Part shown: piece by piece, positions 15,310-28,002 of the stretch
How the letters are laid out: each line of letters begins with the position of its first letter
Position numbering within the stretch: the stretch's first letter is position 1
Source of the DNA: Stutzerimonas stutzeri SDM-LAC
GTDB lineage: Bacteria; Pseudomonadota; Gammaproteobacteria; Pseudomonadales; Pseudomonadaceae
Length of the DNA stretch: 36,574 nt
Assembly (NCBI RefSeq): GCF_000235745.1
Contig: NZ_AGSX01000044.1
Span: 1 to 36,574, forward strand
Reading direction: 5' to 3'
Program-made: the position numbers and the translations under genes
The notes under the pieces: model-generated
The model's database searches: none
Seen by the model: the letters and a program-made list of their open reading frames with translations, nothing else
Told to the model about the DNA's origin: nothing

Positions 15310-15319
15310 GGAGTGAACT

Positions 15320-15814
15320 CTAGAACGGGATATCGTCGTCGAAACTGTCGTAATCCGGAGCCGGCTGCTGAGCGGGTTGCGGCTGAGACTGCGGACGCGA
15401 CTGCTGTTGCGGCTGAGATTCGCGCTGCGGACGCGGCTGGGATTGACGCGGCGCGTCGTCGGAACTGCCACCACGGCCGCCTAGCAGCTGCATCGTGCCA
15501 CCCATGTCCACGACCACCTCGGTGGTGTAGCGCTTCACGCCGTCCTTTTCCCATTCGCGGGTCTGCAGGCGGCCTTCGATGTAGCACTGCGAGCCCTTGC
15601 GCAGGTATTCGCCAGCGATCTCGGCGACCTTGCCGAACAGCACGACCCTATGCCACTCGGTGCGTTCCTGCTGCTGGCCGGTCTGCTTGTCCTTCCAGCT
15701 GTCGGTGGTAGCCAGCGTGATGTTGGTCACCGCATTGCCATTGGGCATGTAGCGGGTTTCCGGGTCGCCGCCGACATTGCCGATCAAGATGACTTTATTC
15801 ACCCCTCTGGCCAT
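15320..15814 (-). CDS. ssb: Single-stranded DNA-binding protein SSB
   Basis: A 164-residue SSB that coats single-stranded DNA in replication, recombination and repair. The OB-fold covers about 1-110 ([56 protein letters not shown]). The linker is rich in Gln, Pro and Ser. The C-terminal tip DFDDDIPF-type motif (here SFDDDIPF) recruits partner proteins. AAAGGAG precedes the ATG. The two sugar-nucleotide genes follow with no visible terminator, an unusual set of operon partners. Confidence 0.97.
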   Translation of the reverse strand: MARGVNKVILIGNVGGDPETRYMPNGNAVTNITLATTDSWKDKQTGQQQERTEWHRVVLFGKVAEIAGEYLRKGSQCYIEGRLQTREWEKDGVKRYTTEVVVDMGGTMQLLGGRGGSSDDAPRQSQPRPQRESQPQQQSRPQSQPQPAQQPAPDYDSFDDDIPF

Positions 15815-15887
15815 GGGTAACTCCTTTACTGAAACATGAATGTGCTGGCTCGGATCGTCGCAAGCGGGAAACAGCCAATGACCGGCA

Positions 15888-15916
15888 ATCTTACCCTACC
15901 GCCGGAGGTCGGCCAA
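15888..15916 (-). promoter_or_regulatory. Candidate ssb promoter
   Basis: On the minus strand TTGGCC (15916-15911) and TAAGAT (15893-15888) are 17 nt apart, about 75 nt before the ssb ATG. The -10 is good; the -35 is partial. No LexA operator was seen here. Confidence 0.5.
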
Positions 15917-15979
15917 CCGGCGCAACCGGACGAAGGTCAAAAGCCACAAGCTTGGGGGTTGGAGTATGGCGGCGCTCGA

Positions 15980-17347
15980 TCAGGCCACCAGACGATCCAG
16001 TGCGGCCCGATCCAGGGCCTTCATGTCCACCTTCAAATAGGCAGCGGCCTCCTCGACGATAACCACTGCGTCGGATACGCCCGCGACCGCCATCATTTGC
16101 TCTGTGAGCGCGGGATTACACGCCGCCCCGGCGGACAGCGGCAGGCGTAGCCCGGTCACATAGGGTGGCTCTCGCATACTCCGGGTCACGACAAACCACA
16201 GCGCGCACAGCGCTGCACACCCTGCAAACACCGGCCCCAGGCCGCCCAACTGGAAGAGCCAGCCCCCAAGCACGCCGCCCAGGCCGGAGCCGAGAAACTG
16301 GCTGGTTGAATAAATCCCCATCGCCGTTCCCTTGCCTCCTGCAGGCGCGACCTTGCTGATCAACGAAGGCAACGAAGCCTCCAGCAAGTTAAAGGCGATG
16401 AAAAACACGATCATTCCGGCGACCAGCGACCAGAGCTGATTGCCGAACCACCAGAGGAACAGCTCCGAGAGCAGGAGCACCGCGACCGCCCCCAGGACGA
16501 CGCGCTTCATCTGACGCTTCTTTTCGCCATAGATGATGAACGGCACCATACCGAAGAAACCTACCACCAGCGCGGTCAAGTACACCCACCAATGTTGTTC
16601 CTTCGGCAGAGCAGCTTCATTCACCAGTGCCAGCGGCAACGCGACGAAACTGGCCATCAGCACGGCATGCAGCGCAAAAATACTGAAATCAAGTCGCAGC
16701 AGATCGCGATGGCGAAGCGTTGCGCCCAAGGCCTGCCGGGCGACGCCAGATTCGCGGTGCCGGATATGCGCTGGAGCGCGCGGAACCACGGCCACGACCA
16801 GGATGCCCAGCGCGGCCATACCTGCCGTTACCCAAAACAGTCCGGAAAGCCCGAATGCGCTCGTCAGCAGCGGCCCGACAACCATTGCTACGGCGAACGA
16901 TACGCCGATACTCATGCCGATCATTGCCATTGCCTTGGTGCGATGTTGCTCGCGAGTCAGGTCCGACAGTAACGCCATGACTGCAGCCGAGATCGCACCT
17001 GCACCTTGCAGGACACGACCGGCAATCACGCCCCAGATGGAATCAGCCGTTGCGGCGAGCACAGCGCCAGCGGCAAAGATCAACAGCCCGAAATAGATCA
17101 CCGGAAGGCGGCCAATTCGATCGGAAATTACTCCGAACGGAATTTGCAGCACCGCCTGGGTCAAACCATAAGCACCAATGGCGAGACCAATGAGTGCCGG
17201 CGTTGCGCCCTGCAGATCCATACCATAGGTCGCCAGCACTGGCAGAACCATGAACATGCCGAGCATGCGAAACGCGAAAACCAGGGCTAAGCCGGAGGCT
17301 GCGCGGGTTTCGCTAGCGCTCATGCGCTCGCTGTAAGGATCCTGCAT
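15980..17347 (-). CDS. MFS transporter with C-terminal soluble tail (PA4233-like)
   Basis: A 455-residue inner-membrane transporter of the major facilitator superfamily with about 12 hydrophobic helices. The loop 2-3 motif is [13 protein letters not shown] (family GxxxDRxGR), and another drug-transporter feature is [26 protein letters not shown]. After the last helix (about 380-390) comes a soluble tail of about 60 residues ([34 protein letters not shown]) that looks like a small ferredoxin-like/HMA-type domain without metal cysteines. Substrate unknown. The start at 17347 has no strong ribosome-binding site; ATG 17323 is the alternative. It is divergent from uvrA, as in P. aeruginosa where ssb, this transporter and uvrA are neighbours. 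Confidence 0.88.
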   Translation of the reverse strand: MQDPYSERMSASETRAASGLALVFAFRMLGMFMVLPVLATYGMDLQGATPALIGLAIGAYGLTQAVLQIPFGVISDRIGRLPVIYFGLLIFAAGAVLAATADSIWGVIAGRVLQGAGAISAAVMALLSDLTREQHRTKAMAMIGMSIGVSFAVAMVVGPLLTSAFGLSGLFWVTAGMAALGILVVAVVPRAPAHIRHRESGVARQALGATLRHRDLLRLDFSIFALHAVLMASFVALPLALVNEAALPKEQHWWVYLTALVVGFFGMVPFIIYGEKKRQMKRVVLGAVAVLLLSELFLWWFGNQLWSLVAGMIVFFIAFNLLEASLPSLISKVAPAGGKGTAMGIYSTSQFLGSGLGGVLGGWLFQLGGLGPVFAGCAALCALWFVVTRSMREPPYVTGLRLPLSAGAACNPALTEQMMAVAGVSDAVVIVEEAAAYLKVDMKALDRAALDRLVA

Positions 17348-17417
17348 GTGGGGTCTCGCTTGAATTAACCGGCGGCGATTCTAACAGTCATACCCTGCTC
17401 GGCACAGGTTTGCTACT

Positions 17418-17447
17418 TTGCCGCGATGTCGCCGCTGGCCGTATACT
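17418..17447 (+). promoter_or_regulatory. uvrA promoter
   Basis: TTGCCG (17418-17423) and TATACT (17442-17447) are 18 nt apart, 32 nt before the TTG start of uvrA. The -10 is near consensus. No LexA box of the CTG-N10-CAG form overlaps it. Confidence 0.65.
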
Positions 17448-17478
17448 TTCGGGTTTTCGCCCGCCATGCGAGGCTGCT

Positions 17479-20328
<2,850 letters not shown>

Positions 20329-20347
20329 GCAGGCGCGCTATTCCGAA

Positions 20348-20382
20348 AACAAAAAACCGCAGCAGTGCTGCGGTTTTTTGTT
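20348..20382. terminator. Bidirectional terminator between uvrA and katA
   Basis: A 17-bp perfect inverted repeat, arms 20348-20364 and 20366-20382, with GC-rich core CCGCAGCA/TGCTGCGG flanked by AAAAAA and TTTTTT. The symmetry gives a U-run on both strands, so it ends both converging genes. Confidence 0.93.
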
Positions 20383-20398
20383 GCGCCAAGGTCGGCGA

Positions 20399-21859
20399 TC
20401 AGGCCAACGCCTCCTCCACCGGCAGTTCGAGCGCCGCCGCAACGCCGGCACCATAGGCTGGATCGGCCAGATAGCAGTGCCTGATGTGGCGCAGCTTGAT
20501 ATGCCGCGCCGCATCCCCCATCGCCCGTGCCGTATTGCCAAACAGACGCTGTTGCTCATCGGCGCCCATCAAGCGGAACAGATCACCCGGCTGGGTGAAG
20601 TAATCGGCATCGTCGGCACGGAAATCGTAGCGCGCGCCGGCTCCCTCGAGCGCCAATGGCGGCTCGCTGAAGTCAGGCTGTTGTTGCCACTCGCCGTAGG
20701 TGTTCGGCTCGTAGTGCAGGCGGCCGCCGTGATTGCCGTCCACTCGCATCGCACCGTCGCGATGATAGCTATGCACTGGGCAACGCGGCGCGTTTACCGG
20801 AATCTGGTGGTGGTTCACGCCCAGGCGGTAGCGCTGCGCGTCGCCGTAGGAGAACAGACGCCCCTGCAGCATACGATCCGGGGAAAAACTGATACCGGGC
20901 ACCACGTTAGCGGGCGTGAATGCAGCCTGCTCGACCTCCTGGAAATAGTTGTCGGCATTGCGATTGAGCTCGTAATAGCCGACCTCGATCAGCGGATAGT
21001 CCTTCTTCGACCAGACCTTCGTAAGATCGAACGGGTGGAAGCGATAAGTCGCCGCCTCGGTTTCGGGCATTACCTGCACGTACATGGTCCAGCGTGGGAA
21101 ATCACCGCGTTCGATAGCCTCGAACAGGTCGCGCTGCGAGCTCTCACGATCGCTGGCGACGATGGCCGCCGCTTCCGCGTCGGCGAGGTTCTTGATGCCC
21201 TGCTGGGTCTTGAAGTGGAACTTCACCCAGTAGCGCTGGTTGTCGGCACTGATGAAGCTGTAGGTGTGCGAGCCGAAACCATGCATGTGTCGGTACGAAG
21301 CGGGAATGCCCCGGTCGCCCATCACGTAGGTAATCTGGTGCAGCGCCTCCGGCAGACCGGTCCAGAAGTCCCAGTTGTTGTTGGCGCTGCGCATATTGGT
21401 GCGTGGGTCGCGCTTGACCGCATGGTTAAGGTCGGGGAACTTCAGCGGGTCGCGGAAGAAGAACACCGGCGTGTTGTTGCCGACCATGTCCCAGTTGCCC
21501 TGCTCGGTATAGAACTTGAGGGCATAGCCACGAATATCGCGCTCGGCATCAGCAGCGCCACGCTCGCCGGCCACGGTAGAGAAGCGGGCGAACATCAGAG
21601 TCTTCTTGCCCACCTCGGAAAAGATCGCAGCCTTGGTATAGCGGGTGATGTCGTGGGTCACCACAAACTCGCCGAAAGCGCCCGACCCTTTGGCATGCAT
21701 GCGCCGCTCAGGAATCACTTCACGGTCGAAATGCGCCAGTTTCTCCAGGAACCAGACGTCCTGCAGCAACATCGGACCACGCGGGCCCGCAGTCAGTGAG
21801 TTCTGGTTTTCAGCGACCGGCGCACCGGCAACGGTCGTCAACCTGCGTTTGTCAGTCAT
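20399..21859 (-). CDS. katA: Monofunctional heme catalase, clade 3 (KatA)
   Basis: A 486-residue small-subunit catalase converting hydrogen peroxide to water and oxygen. The active-site His55 is in RRMHAKGSG, Asn128 in [15 protein letters not shown], and the heme-ligand Tyr338 in [14 protein letters not shown]. The clade-3 NADPH-type region [12 protein letters not shown] is present. There is no signal peptide. GAGGAG precedes the ATG. In P. aeruginosa katA likewise lies directly before rplQ, but there bfrA (bacterioferritin) sits between uvrA and katA and is absent here. Confidence 0.96.
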   Translation of the reverse strand: MTDKRRLTTVAGAPVAENQNSLTAGPRGPMLLQDVWFLEKLAHFDREVIPERRMHAKGSGAFGEFVVTHDITRYTKAAIFSEVGKKTLMFARFSTVAGERGAADAERDIRGYALKFYTEQGNWDMVGNNTPVFFFRDPLKFPDLNHAVKRDPRTNMRSANNNWDFWTGLPEALHQITYVMGDRGIPASYRHMHGFGSHTYSFISADNQRYWVKFHFKTQQGIKNLADAEAAAIVASDRESSQRDLFEAIERGDFPRWTMYVQVMPETEAATYRFHPFDLTKVWSKKDYPLIEVGYYELNRNADNYFQEVEQAAFTPANVVPGISFSPDRMLQGRLFSYGDAQRYRLGVNHHQIPVNAPRCPVHSYHRDGAMRVDGNHGGRLHYEPNTYGEWQQQPDFSEPPLALEGAGARYDFRADDADYFTQPGDLFRLMGADEQQRLFGNTARAMGDAARHIKLRHIRHCYLADPAYGAGVAAALELPVEEALA

Positions 21860-21924
21860 GTTTAGCTCCTCGAACGGCTATCCATCATTTGCAGCGAAAC
21901 CGGAAACACCGGCGGTGTGGTGTC

Positions 21925-21954
21925 ATCATAGGAAGCCGAACGGAGCGCGACCAA
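21925..21954 (-). promoter_or_regulatory. Candidate katA promoter
   Basis: On the minus strand TTGGTC (21954-21949) and TATGAT (21930-21925) are 18 nt apart, about 65 nt before the ATG. An OxyR site could lie upstream but I could not recognise one. Confidence 0.5.
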
Positions 21955-21992
21955 TGCGTTGAGTCAACGTAGGCGATAGAAAATACGGATAT

Positions 21993-22023
21993 AAAAAAAC
22001 CGAGCCTGAGGCTCGGTTTTTTT
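21993..22023. terminator. Terminator of the alpha operon
   Basis: A 14-bp perfect inverted repeat (21993-22006 and 22010-22023, loop TGA) with core CCGAGCC/GGCTCGG and seven A or T at each end. It lies 20 nt after the rplQ stop and ends the alpha operon on the minus strand. Confidence 0.95.
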
Positions 22024-22042
22024 TGTCCGAAAAAGCCGTAGC

Positions 22043-22429
22043 TTATTCGGCTGCTTCCACCTCACCGGTAACCGGACGGTCAACCAGCTCGACGTAAGCC
22101 ATAGGGGCGTTGTCGCCAGCACGGAAACCGCACTTGAGGATACGCAGGTAGCCGCCCTGACGGGTGGCGTAACGCGGGCCCAGATCGTTGAACAACTTGC
22201 CAACGATTGCCTTGGAGCGAGTACGGTCGAAAGCCAGACGACGATTAGCGACGCTGTCTTCCTTGGCCAGAGTGATCAGCGGCTCGGCGACGCGACGCAG
22301 TTCCTTGGCCTTAGGCAGGGTTGTCTTGATCAGTTCGTGCTCGAACAGCGACACCGCCATGTTCTGAAACATGGCCTTGCGGTGAGCGCTTGTGCGGCTG
22401 AGATGACGGCCACTTTTACGATGACGCAT
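22043..22429 (-). CDS. rplQ: Ribosomal protein L17
   Basis: 128 residues, family length. [20 protein letters not shown] is the near-invariant L17 N-terminus, and VELVDRPV the C-terminal strand; a short acidic tail (EVEAAE) follows. L17 sits at the peptide exit tunnel rim of the 50S subunit. It is the last gene of the alpha operon, 45 nt after rpoA, followed by the terminator. Confidence 0.98.
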   Translation of the reverse strand: MRHRKSGRHLSRTSAHRKAMFQNMAVSLFEHELIKTTLPKAKELRRVAEPLITLAKEDSVANRRLAFDRTRSKAIVGKLFNDLGPRYATRQGGYLRILKCGFRAGDNAPMAYVELVDRPVTGEVEAAE

Positions 22430-22474
22430 GATTGAAATTCCTTACCAAACGATCAGTTCGGTGACTATGGTCGA

Positions 22475-23476
22475 TCAGGCCGTAGCCTTATCGTCCTTCT
22501 TGAGACTGGCCGGCGGCCAATTGTCGAGGCGCATGCCGAGGGACAGACCACGAGAAGCCAGAACATCTTTGATTTCGGTCAGAGATTTCTTGCCCAGGTT
22601 CGGCGTTTTCAACAGCTCGACTTCGGTGCGTTGGATCAGATCACCGATGTAGTAGATGTTCTCTGCCTTGAGGCAGTTCGCCGAACGTACGGTCAGTTCC
22701 AAGTCATCAACTGGGCGCAACAGGATCGGATCGATCTCGTCTTCCTGCTCGACCACGACCGGCTCGCTGTCACCCTTGAGGTCGACGAACGCGGCCAGCT
22801 GCTGCTGCAGGATGGTCGCGGCACGACGGATCGCTTCTTCAGGATCCAGGGTTCCGTTGGTTTCCAGGTCGATAACCAGCTTGTCCAAGTTGGTGCGCTG
22901 CTCAACACGAGCATTTTCGACAACATAAGCCACGCGACGGACCGGGCTGAAGGTCGCATCGAGCTGAAGACGGCCAATACTACGGCTCTCATCTTCATCA
23001 CTCTGACGCGCGTCAGCCGGCTCGTAGCCACGGCCGCGAGCGACCTTGAGCTTCATGTTGATCGAGCCATTAGCCGCCAGGTTGGCGATCAGGTGATCGC
23101 CATTGACGATTTCGACATCGTGATCCAGCTGGATATCGGCAGCGGTAACAGCGCCCGCGCCCTTCTTCACCAGGCTCAAGGTCACTTCATCACGGCCGTG
23201 CAGCTTGATGGCGATACCTTTGAGGTTCAGCAGGATTTCGATGACATCTTCCTGCACGCCCTCGATAGCGCTGTACTCGTGAAGCACACCGTCGATCTCA
23301 GCCTCGACCACAGCACAGCCGGGCATGGAGGACAACAGAATGCGACGCAGCGCGTTGCCCAGGGTATGGCCAAAACCGCGCTCGAGAGGCTCGAGAGTGA
23401 TCTTGGCACGGGTCGGACTGACCACCTGCACATCGATATGGCGGGGGGTCAGGAACTCATTTACCGAAATCTGCAT
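22475..23476 (-). CDS. rpoA: RNA polymerase alpha subunit
   Basis: 333 residues. The N-terminal assembly domain (about 1-235) has [26 protein letters not shown], which drives alpha dimerisation. A flexible acidic linker leads to the C-terminal domain (about 250-325) with [14 protein letters not shown], carrying the Arg that contacts UP-element DNA, and the second helix-hairpin-helix [16 protein letters not shown]. It lies between rpsD and rplQ as usual, so RNA polymerase and ribosome synthesis are co-expressed. Confidence 0.98.
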   Translation of the reverse strand: MQISVNEFLTPRHIDVQVVSPTRAKITLEPLERGFGHTLGNALRRILLSSMPGCAVVEAEIDGVLHEYSAIEGVQEDVIEILLNLKGIAIKLHGRDEVTLSLVKKGAGAVTAADIQLDHDVEIVNGDHLIANLAANGSINMKLKVARGRGYEPADARQSDEDESRSIGRLQLDATFSPVRRVAYVVENARVEQRTNLDKLVIDLETNGTLDPEEAIRRAATILQQQLAAFVDLKGDSEPVVVEQEDEIDPILLRPVDDLELTVRSANCLKAENIYYIGDLIQRTEVELLKTPNLGKKSLTEIKDVLASRGLSLGMRLDNWPPASLKKDDKATA

Positions 23477-23498
23477 GGATACACCTATTTTCTAGCCC

Positions 23499-24119
23499 TT
23501 ACTTGGAGTAGAGCTCGACAATCAGGTTTTCGTTGATGTCGGCAGACAGATCACTGCGAGCCGGAACACTCTTGAAAACGCCAGATTTCTTGTCGGCATC
23601 TACTTCGACCCACTCAACGCGACCGCGCTGTGCACACAGTTCCAGGGCTTGGGCGATACGCAGCTGGTTACGGCACTTCTCGCGAATGGCGACCACATCG
23701 CCCGCCTTCACCTGGAAGGACGGAACGTTCACGGTCTTGCCATTGACGCTGATAGCTTTGTGGGAAACAAGCTGACGCGATTCGGCACGAGTCGAGCCGA
23801 AGCCCATCCGATAAACCACGTTATCCAGACGGCATTCCAGCAGTTGCAGCAAGTTTTCGCCGGTAGCGCCCTTACGGCTGGCCGCTTCTTTGTAGTAGCC
23901 GCTGAACTGACGCTCCAATACGCCGTAGATACGACGCACTTTTTGCTTTTCACGCAGCTGAGTACCGTAGTCAGACAGACGACCACGACGCTGACCATGA
24001 ACACCCGGCGGGGTTTCGATATTGCACTTCGATTCGAGCGCGCGTACACCACTCTTCAAAAAGAGATCGGTGCCTTCACGACGAGACAGTTTGCACTTGG
24101 GACCAATATAACGAGCCAT
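23499..24119 (-). CDS. rpsD: Ribosomal protein S4
   Basis: 206 residues. [20 protein letters not shown] and the S4 RNA-binding domain at about 95-155 ([30 protein letters not shown]) are clear. S4 starts 30S assembly at the 16S 5' domain and in E. coli represses the alpha operon at a site in the rpsM leader. Two cysteines (Cys9, Cys33) remain, not a full zinc set. Confidence 0.98.
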   Translation of the reverse strand: MARYIGPKCKLSRREGTDLFLKSGVRALESKCNIETPPGVHGQRRGRLSDYGTQLREKQKVRRIYGVLERQFSGYYKEAASRKGATGENLLQLLECRLDNVVYRMGFGSTRAESRQLVSHKAISVNGKTVNVPSFQVKAGDVVAIREKCRNQLRIAQALELCAQRGRVEWVEVDADKKSGVFKSVPARSDLSADINENLIVELYSK

Positions 24120-24136
24120 TTCTCACTGTCTCCTGA

Positions 24137-24526
24137 TTACACGCGGCGCTTCTTCGGCGGACGGCACCCGTTGTGCGGGATTGGCGTCACGTCGGTGATG
24201 CTGGCGATTTTATAACCACAGCCGTTCAATGCACGAACGGCAGATTCACGGCCCGGACCAGGACCCTTGACGTTGACGTCGAGGTTCTTGAGGCCATATT
24301 CCAGTGCCGCCTGACCAGCACGCTCGGCAGCCACCTGGGCAGCGAACGGGGTGCTCTTACGCGAGCCGCGGAAACCGGAACCACCGGACGTAGCCCAGGA
24401 CAACGCATTGCCTTGGCGATCGGTGATAGTGATGATGGTGTTATTGAAAGACGCGTGGATATGGGCGATGCCATCAACCACCGTCTTTTTGATTTTTTTA
24501 CGAGGACGAGCAGCAGGTTTTGCCAT
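24137..24526 (-). CDS. rpsK: Ribosomal protein S11
   Basis: 129 residues, the family length. Landmarks are [37 protein letters not shown], and the C-terminal [18 protein letters not shown] that binds 16S rRNA at the platform. It lies between rpsM and rpsD in the alpha operon. Confidence 0.98.
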   Translation of the reverse strand: MAKPAARPRKKIKKTVVDGIAHIHASFNNTIITITDRQGNALSWATSGGSGFRGSRKSTPFAAQVAAERAGQAALEYGLKNLDVNVKGPGPGRESAVRALNGCGYKIASITDVTPIPHNGCRPPKKRRV

Positions 24527-24556
24527 GATTAGATTCCTGTCGATGCGCTAACGCGA

Positions 24557-24913
24557 TTACTTGCGGATCGGCTTACGCGGACCCTTACGGGTACGAGCGT
24601 TGGTCTTGGTACGCTGACCGCGCACCGGCAGACCACGACGATGACGCAGGCCGCGGTAGCAACCCAGGTCCATCAAGCGCTTGATCTTCATGTTGACTTC
24701 GCGACGCAGGTCACCTTCAACGATGAACTTGGCCACTTCGCCACGAAGCAGTTCGACCTGCTCGTCAGTGAGATCCTTGATTTTTGCTGCCGGATTTACA
24801 CCGGTAGCTGCACAGATAGTCTGCGCACGGGTGCGACCAACACCATAGATGTAGGTCAGCGAGATAACAGTGTGCTTGTTATCCGGAATGTTTACGCCTG
24901 CAATACGGGCCAT
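24557..24913 (-). CDS. rpsM: Ribosomal protein S13
   Basis: 118 residues. [24 protein letters not shown], the [11 protein letters not shown] helix-two-turn-helix region and the basic tail [21 protein letters not shown] are diagnostic. S13 contacts the P-site tRNA at the 30S head. It is the first gene of the alpha operon, with its own promoter about 60 nt upstream, and GGAG before the ATG. Confidence 0.98.
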   Translation of the reverse strand: MARIAGVNIPDNKHTVISLTYIYGVGRTRAQTICAATGVNPAAKIKDLTDEQVELLRGEVAKFIVEGDLRREVNMKIKRLMDLGCYRGLRHRRGLPVRGQRTKTNARTRKGPRKPIRK

Positions 24914-24972
24914 TCAGTGAAACTCCAATTGACAGCTACCCAACGCCCCGGAAGCCAAGAAAAGGGCGCGAG

Positions 24973-25001
24973 ATACTAACGCTGTAATAACAAATAATCA
25001 A
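24973..25001 (-). promoter_or_regulatory. Alpha-operon promoter
   Basis: On the minus strand TTGATT (25001-24996) and TAGTAT (24978-24973) are 17 nt apart. The promoter begins right after the hairpin at 25002-25025 and would give an rpsM leader of about 53 nt, where S4 may bind by analogy with E. coli. Confidence 0.7.
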
Positions 25002-25025
25002 CCCGGCAGCGCACTAGCTGCCGGG
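25002..25025 (-). terminator. Hairpin at the spc/alpha operon junction
   Basis: CCCGGCAGC (25002-25010) and GCTGCCGGG (25017-25025) form a 9-bp perfect stem with loop GCACTA, 19 nt after the rpmJ stop. A T-rich but broken run (TTGATTATTTGTTATT) follows on the minus strand, so it is probably a weak or partial terminator. Confidence 0.6.
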
Positions 25026-25044
25026 CTCGAGCCTTAGCTCACAA

Positions 25045-25161
25045 TCAGCCTTGGCGCTGTTTGTGACGCGGTTCTGCACTGCAGATTACTCGAACGACGC
25101 CTTCGCGGCGGACGATCTTGCAGTTACGGCACAGTTTCTTGACCGATGCGCGAACTTTCAT
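25045..25161 (-). CDS. rpmJ: Ribosomal protein L36 (zinc-binding form)
   Basis: Only 38 residues: [20 protein letters not shown] then [18 protein letters not shown]. Cys11, Cys14, Cys27 and His32 form the zinc ribbon of the C+ type. AGGAG lies 5 nt before the ATG. It follows secY at the end of the spc operon. A zinc-free paralog under Zur control exists in some relatives; none is in the window. Confidence 0.96.
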   Translation of the reverse strand: MKVRASVKKLCRNCKIVRREGVVRVICSAEPRHKQRQG

Positions 25162-25188
25162 GACAACTCCTGGAACCTTACGGACAGA

Positions 25189-26517
25189 TCAGCGAAGCAT
25201 TCCGCTGCCATACCCCTTCAGGTTGGCTTTTTTCATCAGGGAATCGTACTGGTGAGACATGAGGTGAGATTGCACTTGGGACATAAAGTCCATGACAACC
25301 ACCACCACGATCAGCAACGAAGTCCCGCCAAGGTAGAACGGCACATTTGCGGCAACCACAAGGAACTGAGGAAGCAAACAAACAGCCGTCATGTACAGGG
25401 CACCGAACAAGGTCAAGCGGGTCAACACACCATCGATATAGCGCGCCGACTGCTCACCAGGACGAATCCCTGGAATAAACGCACCAGACTTCTTCAAGTT
25501 TTCAGCAACGTCTTTGGGGTTGAACATCAACGCCGTATAGAAGAAGCAGAAAAAGATGATGCCGGCACTGAACAACAGGATATTCAATGGCTGACCGGGA
25601 GCAATCGCCTGCGAGATATCAGCCAGCCAACTCATGCTTTCCGACTGACCAAACCACTGCCCCAACGAAGCTGGGAACAATAGAATGCTGCTCGCAAAAA
25701 TTGCCGGGATCACGCCCGCCATATTGACCTTCAAGGGCAAGTGGCTAGTCTGCGCAGCAAAGACCTTTCGACCCTGCTGGCGCTTGGCGTAGTGCACAGC
25801 AATCCGCCGCTGGCCACGCTCAATGAAGACCACGAAACCGATGATCGCAACGGCTAGGAGACCAACAGCCAATAGCGCAATGATATTGACGTCACCCTGA
25901 CGAGCCGACTCGAAGGACTGCCCAAGGGCGCCCGGCAAACCAGCAACGATACCGGCGAAGATCAACATCGAGATGCCGTTGCCGACACCACGCTCAGTGA
26001 TCTGCTCACCCAGCCACATCATGAACATCGCGCCCGCCACAAACGTCGTGATGGCAACGAAGTAGAAGCCAAAATCACTGCTGAATGCGACGCCCTGACC
26101 CGCCAGCCCGACGGACATACCAATAGCCTGCACGATCGCCAAAACAAGCGTCAGATAACGCGTGTACTGACTAATCTTGCGGCGACCGGCCTCGCCTTCC
26201 TTTTTCAACTGTTCAAGCTGCGGGCTGACAGCTGTCATGAGCTGCATGATGATCGATGCCGAAATGTACGGCATGATCCCCAGCGCAAAGATACTCATGC
26301 GCTCCAGCGCGCCACCTGAAAACATATTGAACAGGCTAAGGATGGTCCCTTCGTTCTGACGGAACAGCTCGGCCAACCTGTCGGGATTGATCCCCGGCAC
26401 CGGGATGTGCGCCCCTACTCGATAGACGACAATCGCCATCAGCAAAAAGCGCAGACGAGCCCAGAGTTCAGACAGCCCGCCATTACTCAGCGCGGAGAGA
26501 GCACCTTGCTTAGCCAT
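25189..26517 (-). CDS. secY: Protein translocase subunit SecY
   Basis: 442 residues with ten membrane helices, the channel of the SecYEG translocon. Recognisable parts are [24 protein letters not shown] (helix 1), [22 protein letters not shown] (plug-adjacent region and helix 2), [12 protein letters not shown], and the cytoplasmic loop [21 protein letters not shown]. The ATG follows directly after the rplO stop (TAA-ATG), so the two are translationally linked. Length equals the E. coli protein within a residue. Confidence 0.98.
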   Translation of the reverse strand: MAKQGALSALSNGGLSELWARLRFLLMAIVVYRVGAHIPVPGINPDRLAELFRQNEGTILSLFNMFSGGALERMSIFALGIMPYISASIIMQLMTAVSPQLEQLKKEGEAGRRKISQYTRYLTLVLAIVQAIGMSVGLAGQGVAFSSDFGFYFVAITTFVAGAMFMMWLGEQITERGVGNGISMLIFAGIVAGLPGALGQSFESARQGDVNIIALLAVGLLAVAIIGFVVFIERGQRRIAVHYAKRQQGRKVFAAQTSHLPLKVNMAGVIPAIFASSILLFPASLGQWFGQSESMSWLADISQAIAPGQPLNILLFSAGIIFFCFFYTALMFNPKDVAENLKKSGAFIPGIRPGEQSARYIDGVLTRLTLFGALYMTAVCLLPQFLVVAANVPFYLGGTSLLIVVVVVMDFMSQVQSHLMSHQYDSLMKKANLKGYGSGMLR

Positions 26518-26952
26518 TTATTCCTCGAACTTGCCGCCAGCTGCTTCGATAGCCGCACGCGCACCTTTGGTGGCGGCGATGCCTTTCAGGGTCACAGCCC
26601 GACCAACCTCACCCGACAGCATCACTTTCACACGTTGCACGTTTTGGTTGATGATGTTCGCGTCCTTGAGGCTTTGCACGGAGACGACATCGCCTTCGAC
26701 CTTGGCCAATTCGGAAGTACGCACTTCTGCGCGGTCCATGGCCTTCAGCGAAACGAAGCCGAACTTCGGCAGGCGACGATGCAACGGCTGCTGGCCACCC
26801 TCGAACCCGGGAGCGATCTTGCCGCCGGAACGGGAAGTTTGACCCTTGTGACCACGGCCACCGGTCTTGCCTAGACCACTACCGATACCACGGCCAGGAC
26901 GCAGCTTTTCGCGACGGGCACCCGGCGCAGAACGCAGATCGTTCAGTTGCAT
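26518..26952 (-). CDS. rplO: Ribosomal protein L15
   Basis: 144 residues. The Gly/Arg-rich N-terminal extension ([31 protein letters not shown]) threads into 23S rRNA; the C-terminal globular part has the [21 protein letters not shown] strand-helix. It is a late 50S assembly protein. It is adjacent to secY with no gap. Confidence 0.98.
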   Translation of the reverse strand: MQLNDLRSAPGARREKLRPGRGIGSGLGKTGGRGHKGQTSRSGGKIAPGFEGGQQPLHRRLPKFGFVSLKAMDRAEVRTSELAKVEGDVVSVQSLKDANIINQNVQRVKVMLSGEVGRAVTLKGIAATKGARAAIEAAGGKFEE

Positions 26953-26955
26953 GGC

Positions 26956-27135
26956 TTAGCCCTCCACACGGAGCATGTAATAAGCCTTGTTGATCATGCC
27001 GCGATTTTCAGGGGTATCCTGAACTTCAACAGTATGACCAATGCGACGAAGACCAAGGCCCTTGACGCACAGCTTGTGATTAGGGATACGGCCGCTGACG
27101 CTTTTGATCAGCGTGACCTTGACGGTGTTAGCCAT
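26956..27135 (-). CDS. rpmD: Ribosomal protein L30
   Basis: 59 residues: it begins [16 protein letters not shown], has [16 protein letters not shown] in the middle, and ends [13 protein letters not shown]. This is the ferredoxin-like L30 fold. The stop is 3 nt before the rplO ATG and the start 2 nt after the rpsE stop, so it is tightly packed in the spc operon. Confidence 0.97.
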   Translation of the reverse strand: MANTVKVTLIKSVSGRIPNHKLCVKGLGLRRIGHTVEVQDTPENRGMINKAYYMLRVEG

Positions 27136-27137
27136 GA

Positions 27138-27638
27138 TCAGGAAATCTCCTCGACGCTCTTGCCACGCTTGGCAGCGATCGACTCAGGCGACTGCATGGC
27201 TTTCAAACCTTTGAAAGTGGCATGAACCACGTTCACTGGGTTGGTAGAGCCGTAGCACTTGGCCAGGACGTTCTGCACGCCAGCAACCTCAAGAATGGCA
27301 CGCATGGCGCCACCAGCGATCACACCAGTACCTTCGGAAGCAGGCTGCATGTAGACCTTGGAAGCGCCATGCGCCGCCTTCGTAGCGTACTGCAGTGTGG
27401 TGCCGTTCAGATCAACCTGGATCATGTTGCGGCGAGCCGCCTCCATGGCCTTCTGAATAGCAGCCGGCACTTCACGGGACTTTCCGCGACCGAAACCTAC
27501 ACGACCCTTACCATCACCCACCACGGTCAACGCGGTGAAGGTGAAGATACGGCCACCTTTTACAGTCTTGGCGACGCGGTTAACTTGAACCAGCTTCTCA
27601 ATGTAGCCTTCGTCGCGCTTTTGCTCGTTATATGCCAT
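27138..27638 (-). CDS. rpsE: Ribosomal protein S5
   Basis: 166 residues. The double-stranded RNA-binding N-terminal domain has [23 protein letters not shown] and [17 protein letters not shown]; the C-terminal domain has [29 protein letters not shown]. The VKGGR loop is where spectinomycin resistance changes occur; it looks wild-type. S5 helps translational accuracy at the mRNA entry site. Confidence 0.98.
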   Translation of the reverse strand: MAYNEQKRDEGYIEKLVQVNRVAKTVKGGRIFTFTALTVVGDGKGRVGFGRGKSREVPAAIQKAMEAARRNMIQVDLNGTTLQYATKAAHGASKVYMQPASEGTGVIAGGAMRAILEVAGVQNVLAKCYGSTNPVNVVHATFKGLKAMQSPESIAAKRGKSVEEIS

Positions 27639-27641
27639 AAC

Positions 27642-27992
27642 TTAGAACTCCAGCCCGCCTTCACGAGCAGCATCAGCCAGTGCCTTGACACGACCGTGGT
27701 ACTTGAAGCCAGAACGGTCGAACGCCACCTGGGTGACACCTGCGGCCTTAGCACGCTCAGCGACCAGCTGACCAACTTTCTTGGCAGCGTCGACGTTGCC
27801 AGTGGCACCGCCGCGCAGTTCTTTGTCGAGAGTCGAGGCGCTGGCCAGGACCTTGCCGCCGTCGGCCGAAAGGACCTGGGCGTAGATGTGCTGGGAAGAG
27901 CGGTACACACAAAGGCGTACGGTTTCCAGCTCGCGCATCTTCAGGCGTGCCTTGCGAGCGCGACGCAGACGAGTAACTTTCTTTACGCTCAT
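27642..27992 (-). CDS. rplR: Ribosomal protein L18
   Basis: 116 residues. The basic N-terminus [21 protein letters not shown] and the domain [15 protein letters not shown] to [28 protein letters not shown] identify L18, which binds 5S rRNA in the central protuberance. It lies between rplF and rpsE. Confidence 0.98.
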   Translation of the reverse strand: MSVKKVTRLRRARKARLKMRELETVRLCVYRSSQHIYAQVLSADGGKVLASASTLDKELRGGATGNVDAAKKVGQLVAERAKAAGVTQVAFDRSGFKYHGRVKALADAAREGGLEF

Positions 27993-28002
27993 TTGCTATG
28001 CC

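Noticed and set aside
17390-17460. LexA (SOS) box near the uvrA promoter
   Set aside because: CTGCTCGGCACAG looked suggestive but spacing is CTG-N7-CAG rather than CTG-N10-CAG, and no other match was found.
20378-21799. 473-codon open frame antisense to katA
   Set aside because: Mirror frame of a highly conserved catalase; no ribosome-binding site, no recognisable domain, and composition follows the opposite strand.
22631-23536. 301-codon open frame antisense to rpoA
   Set aside because: Shadow of rpoA; no start signals or known motif.
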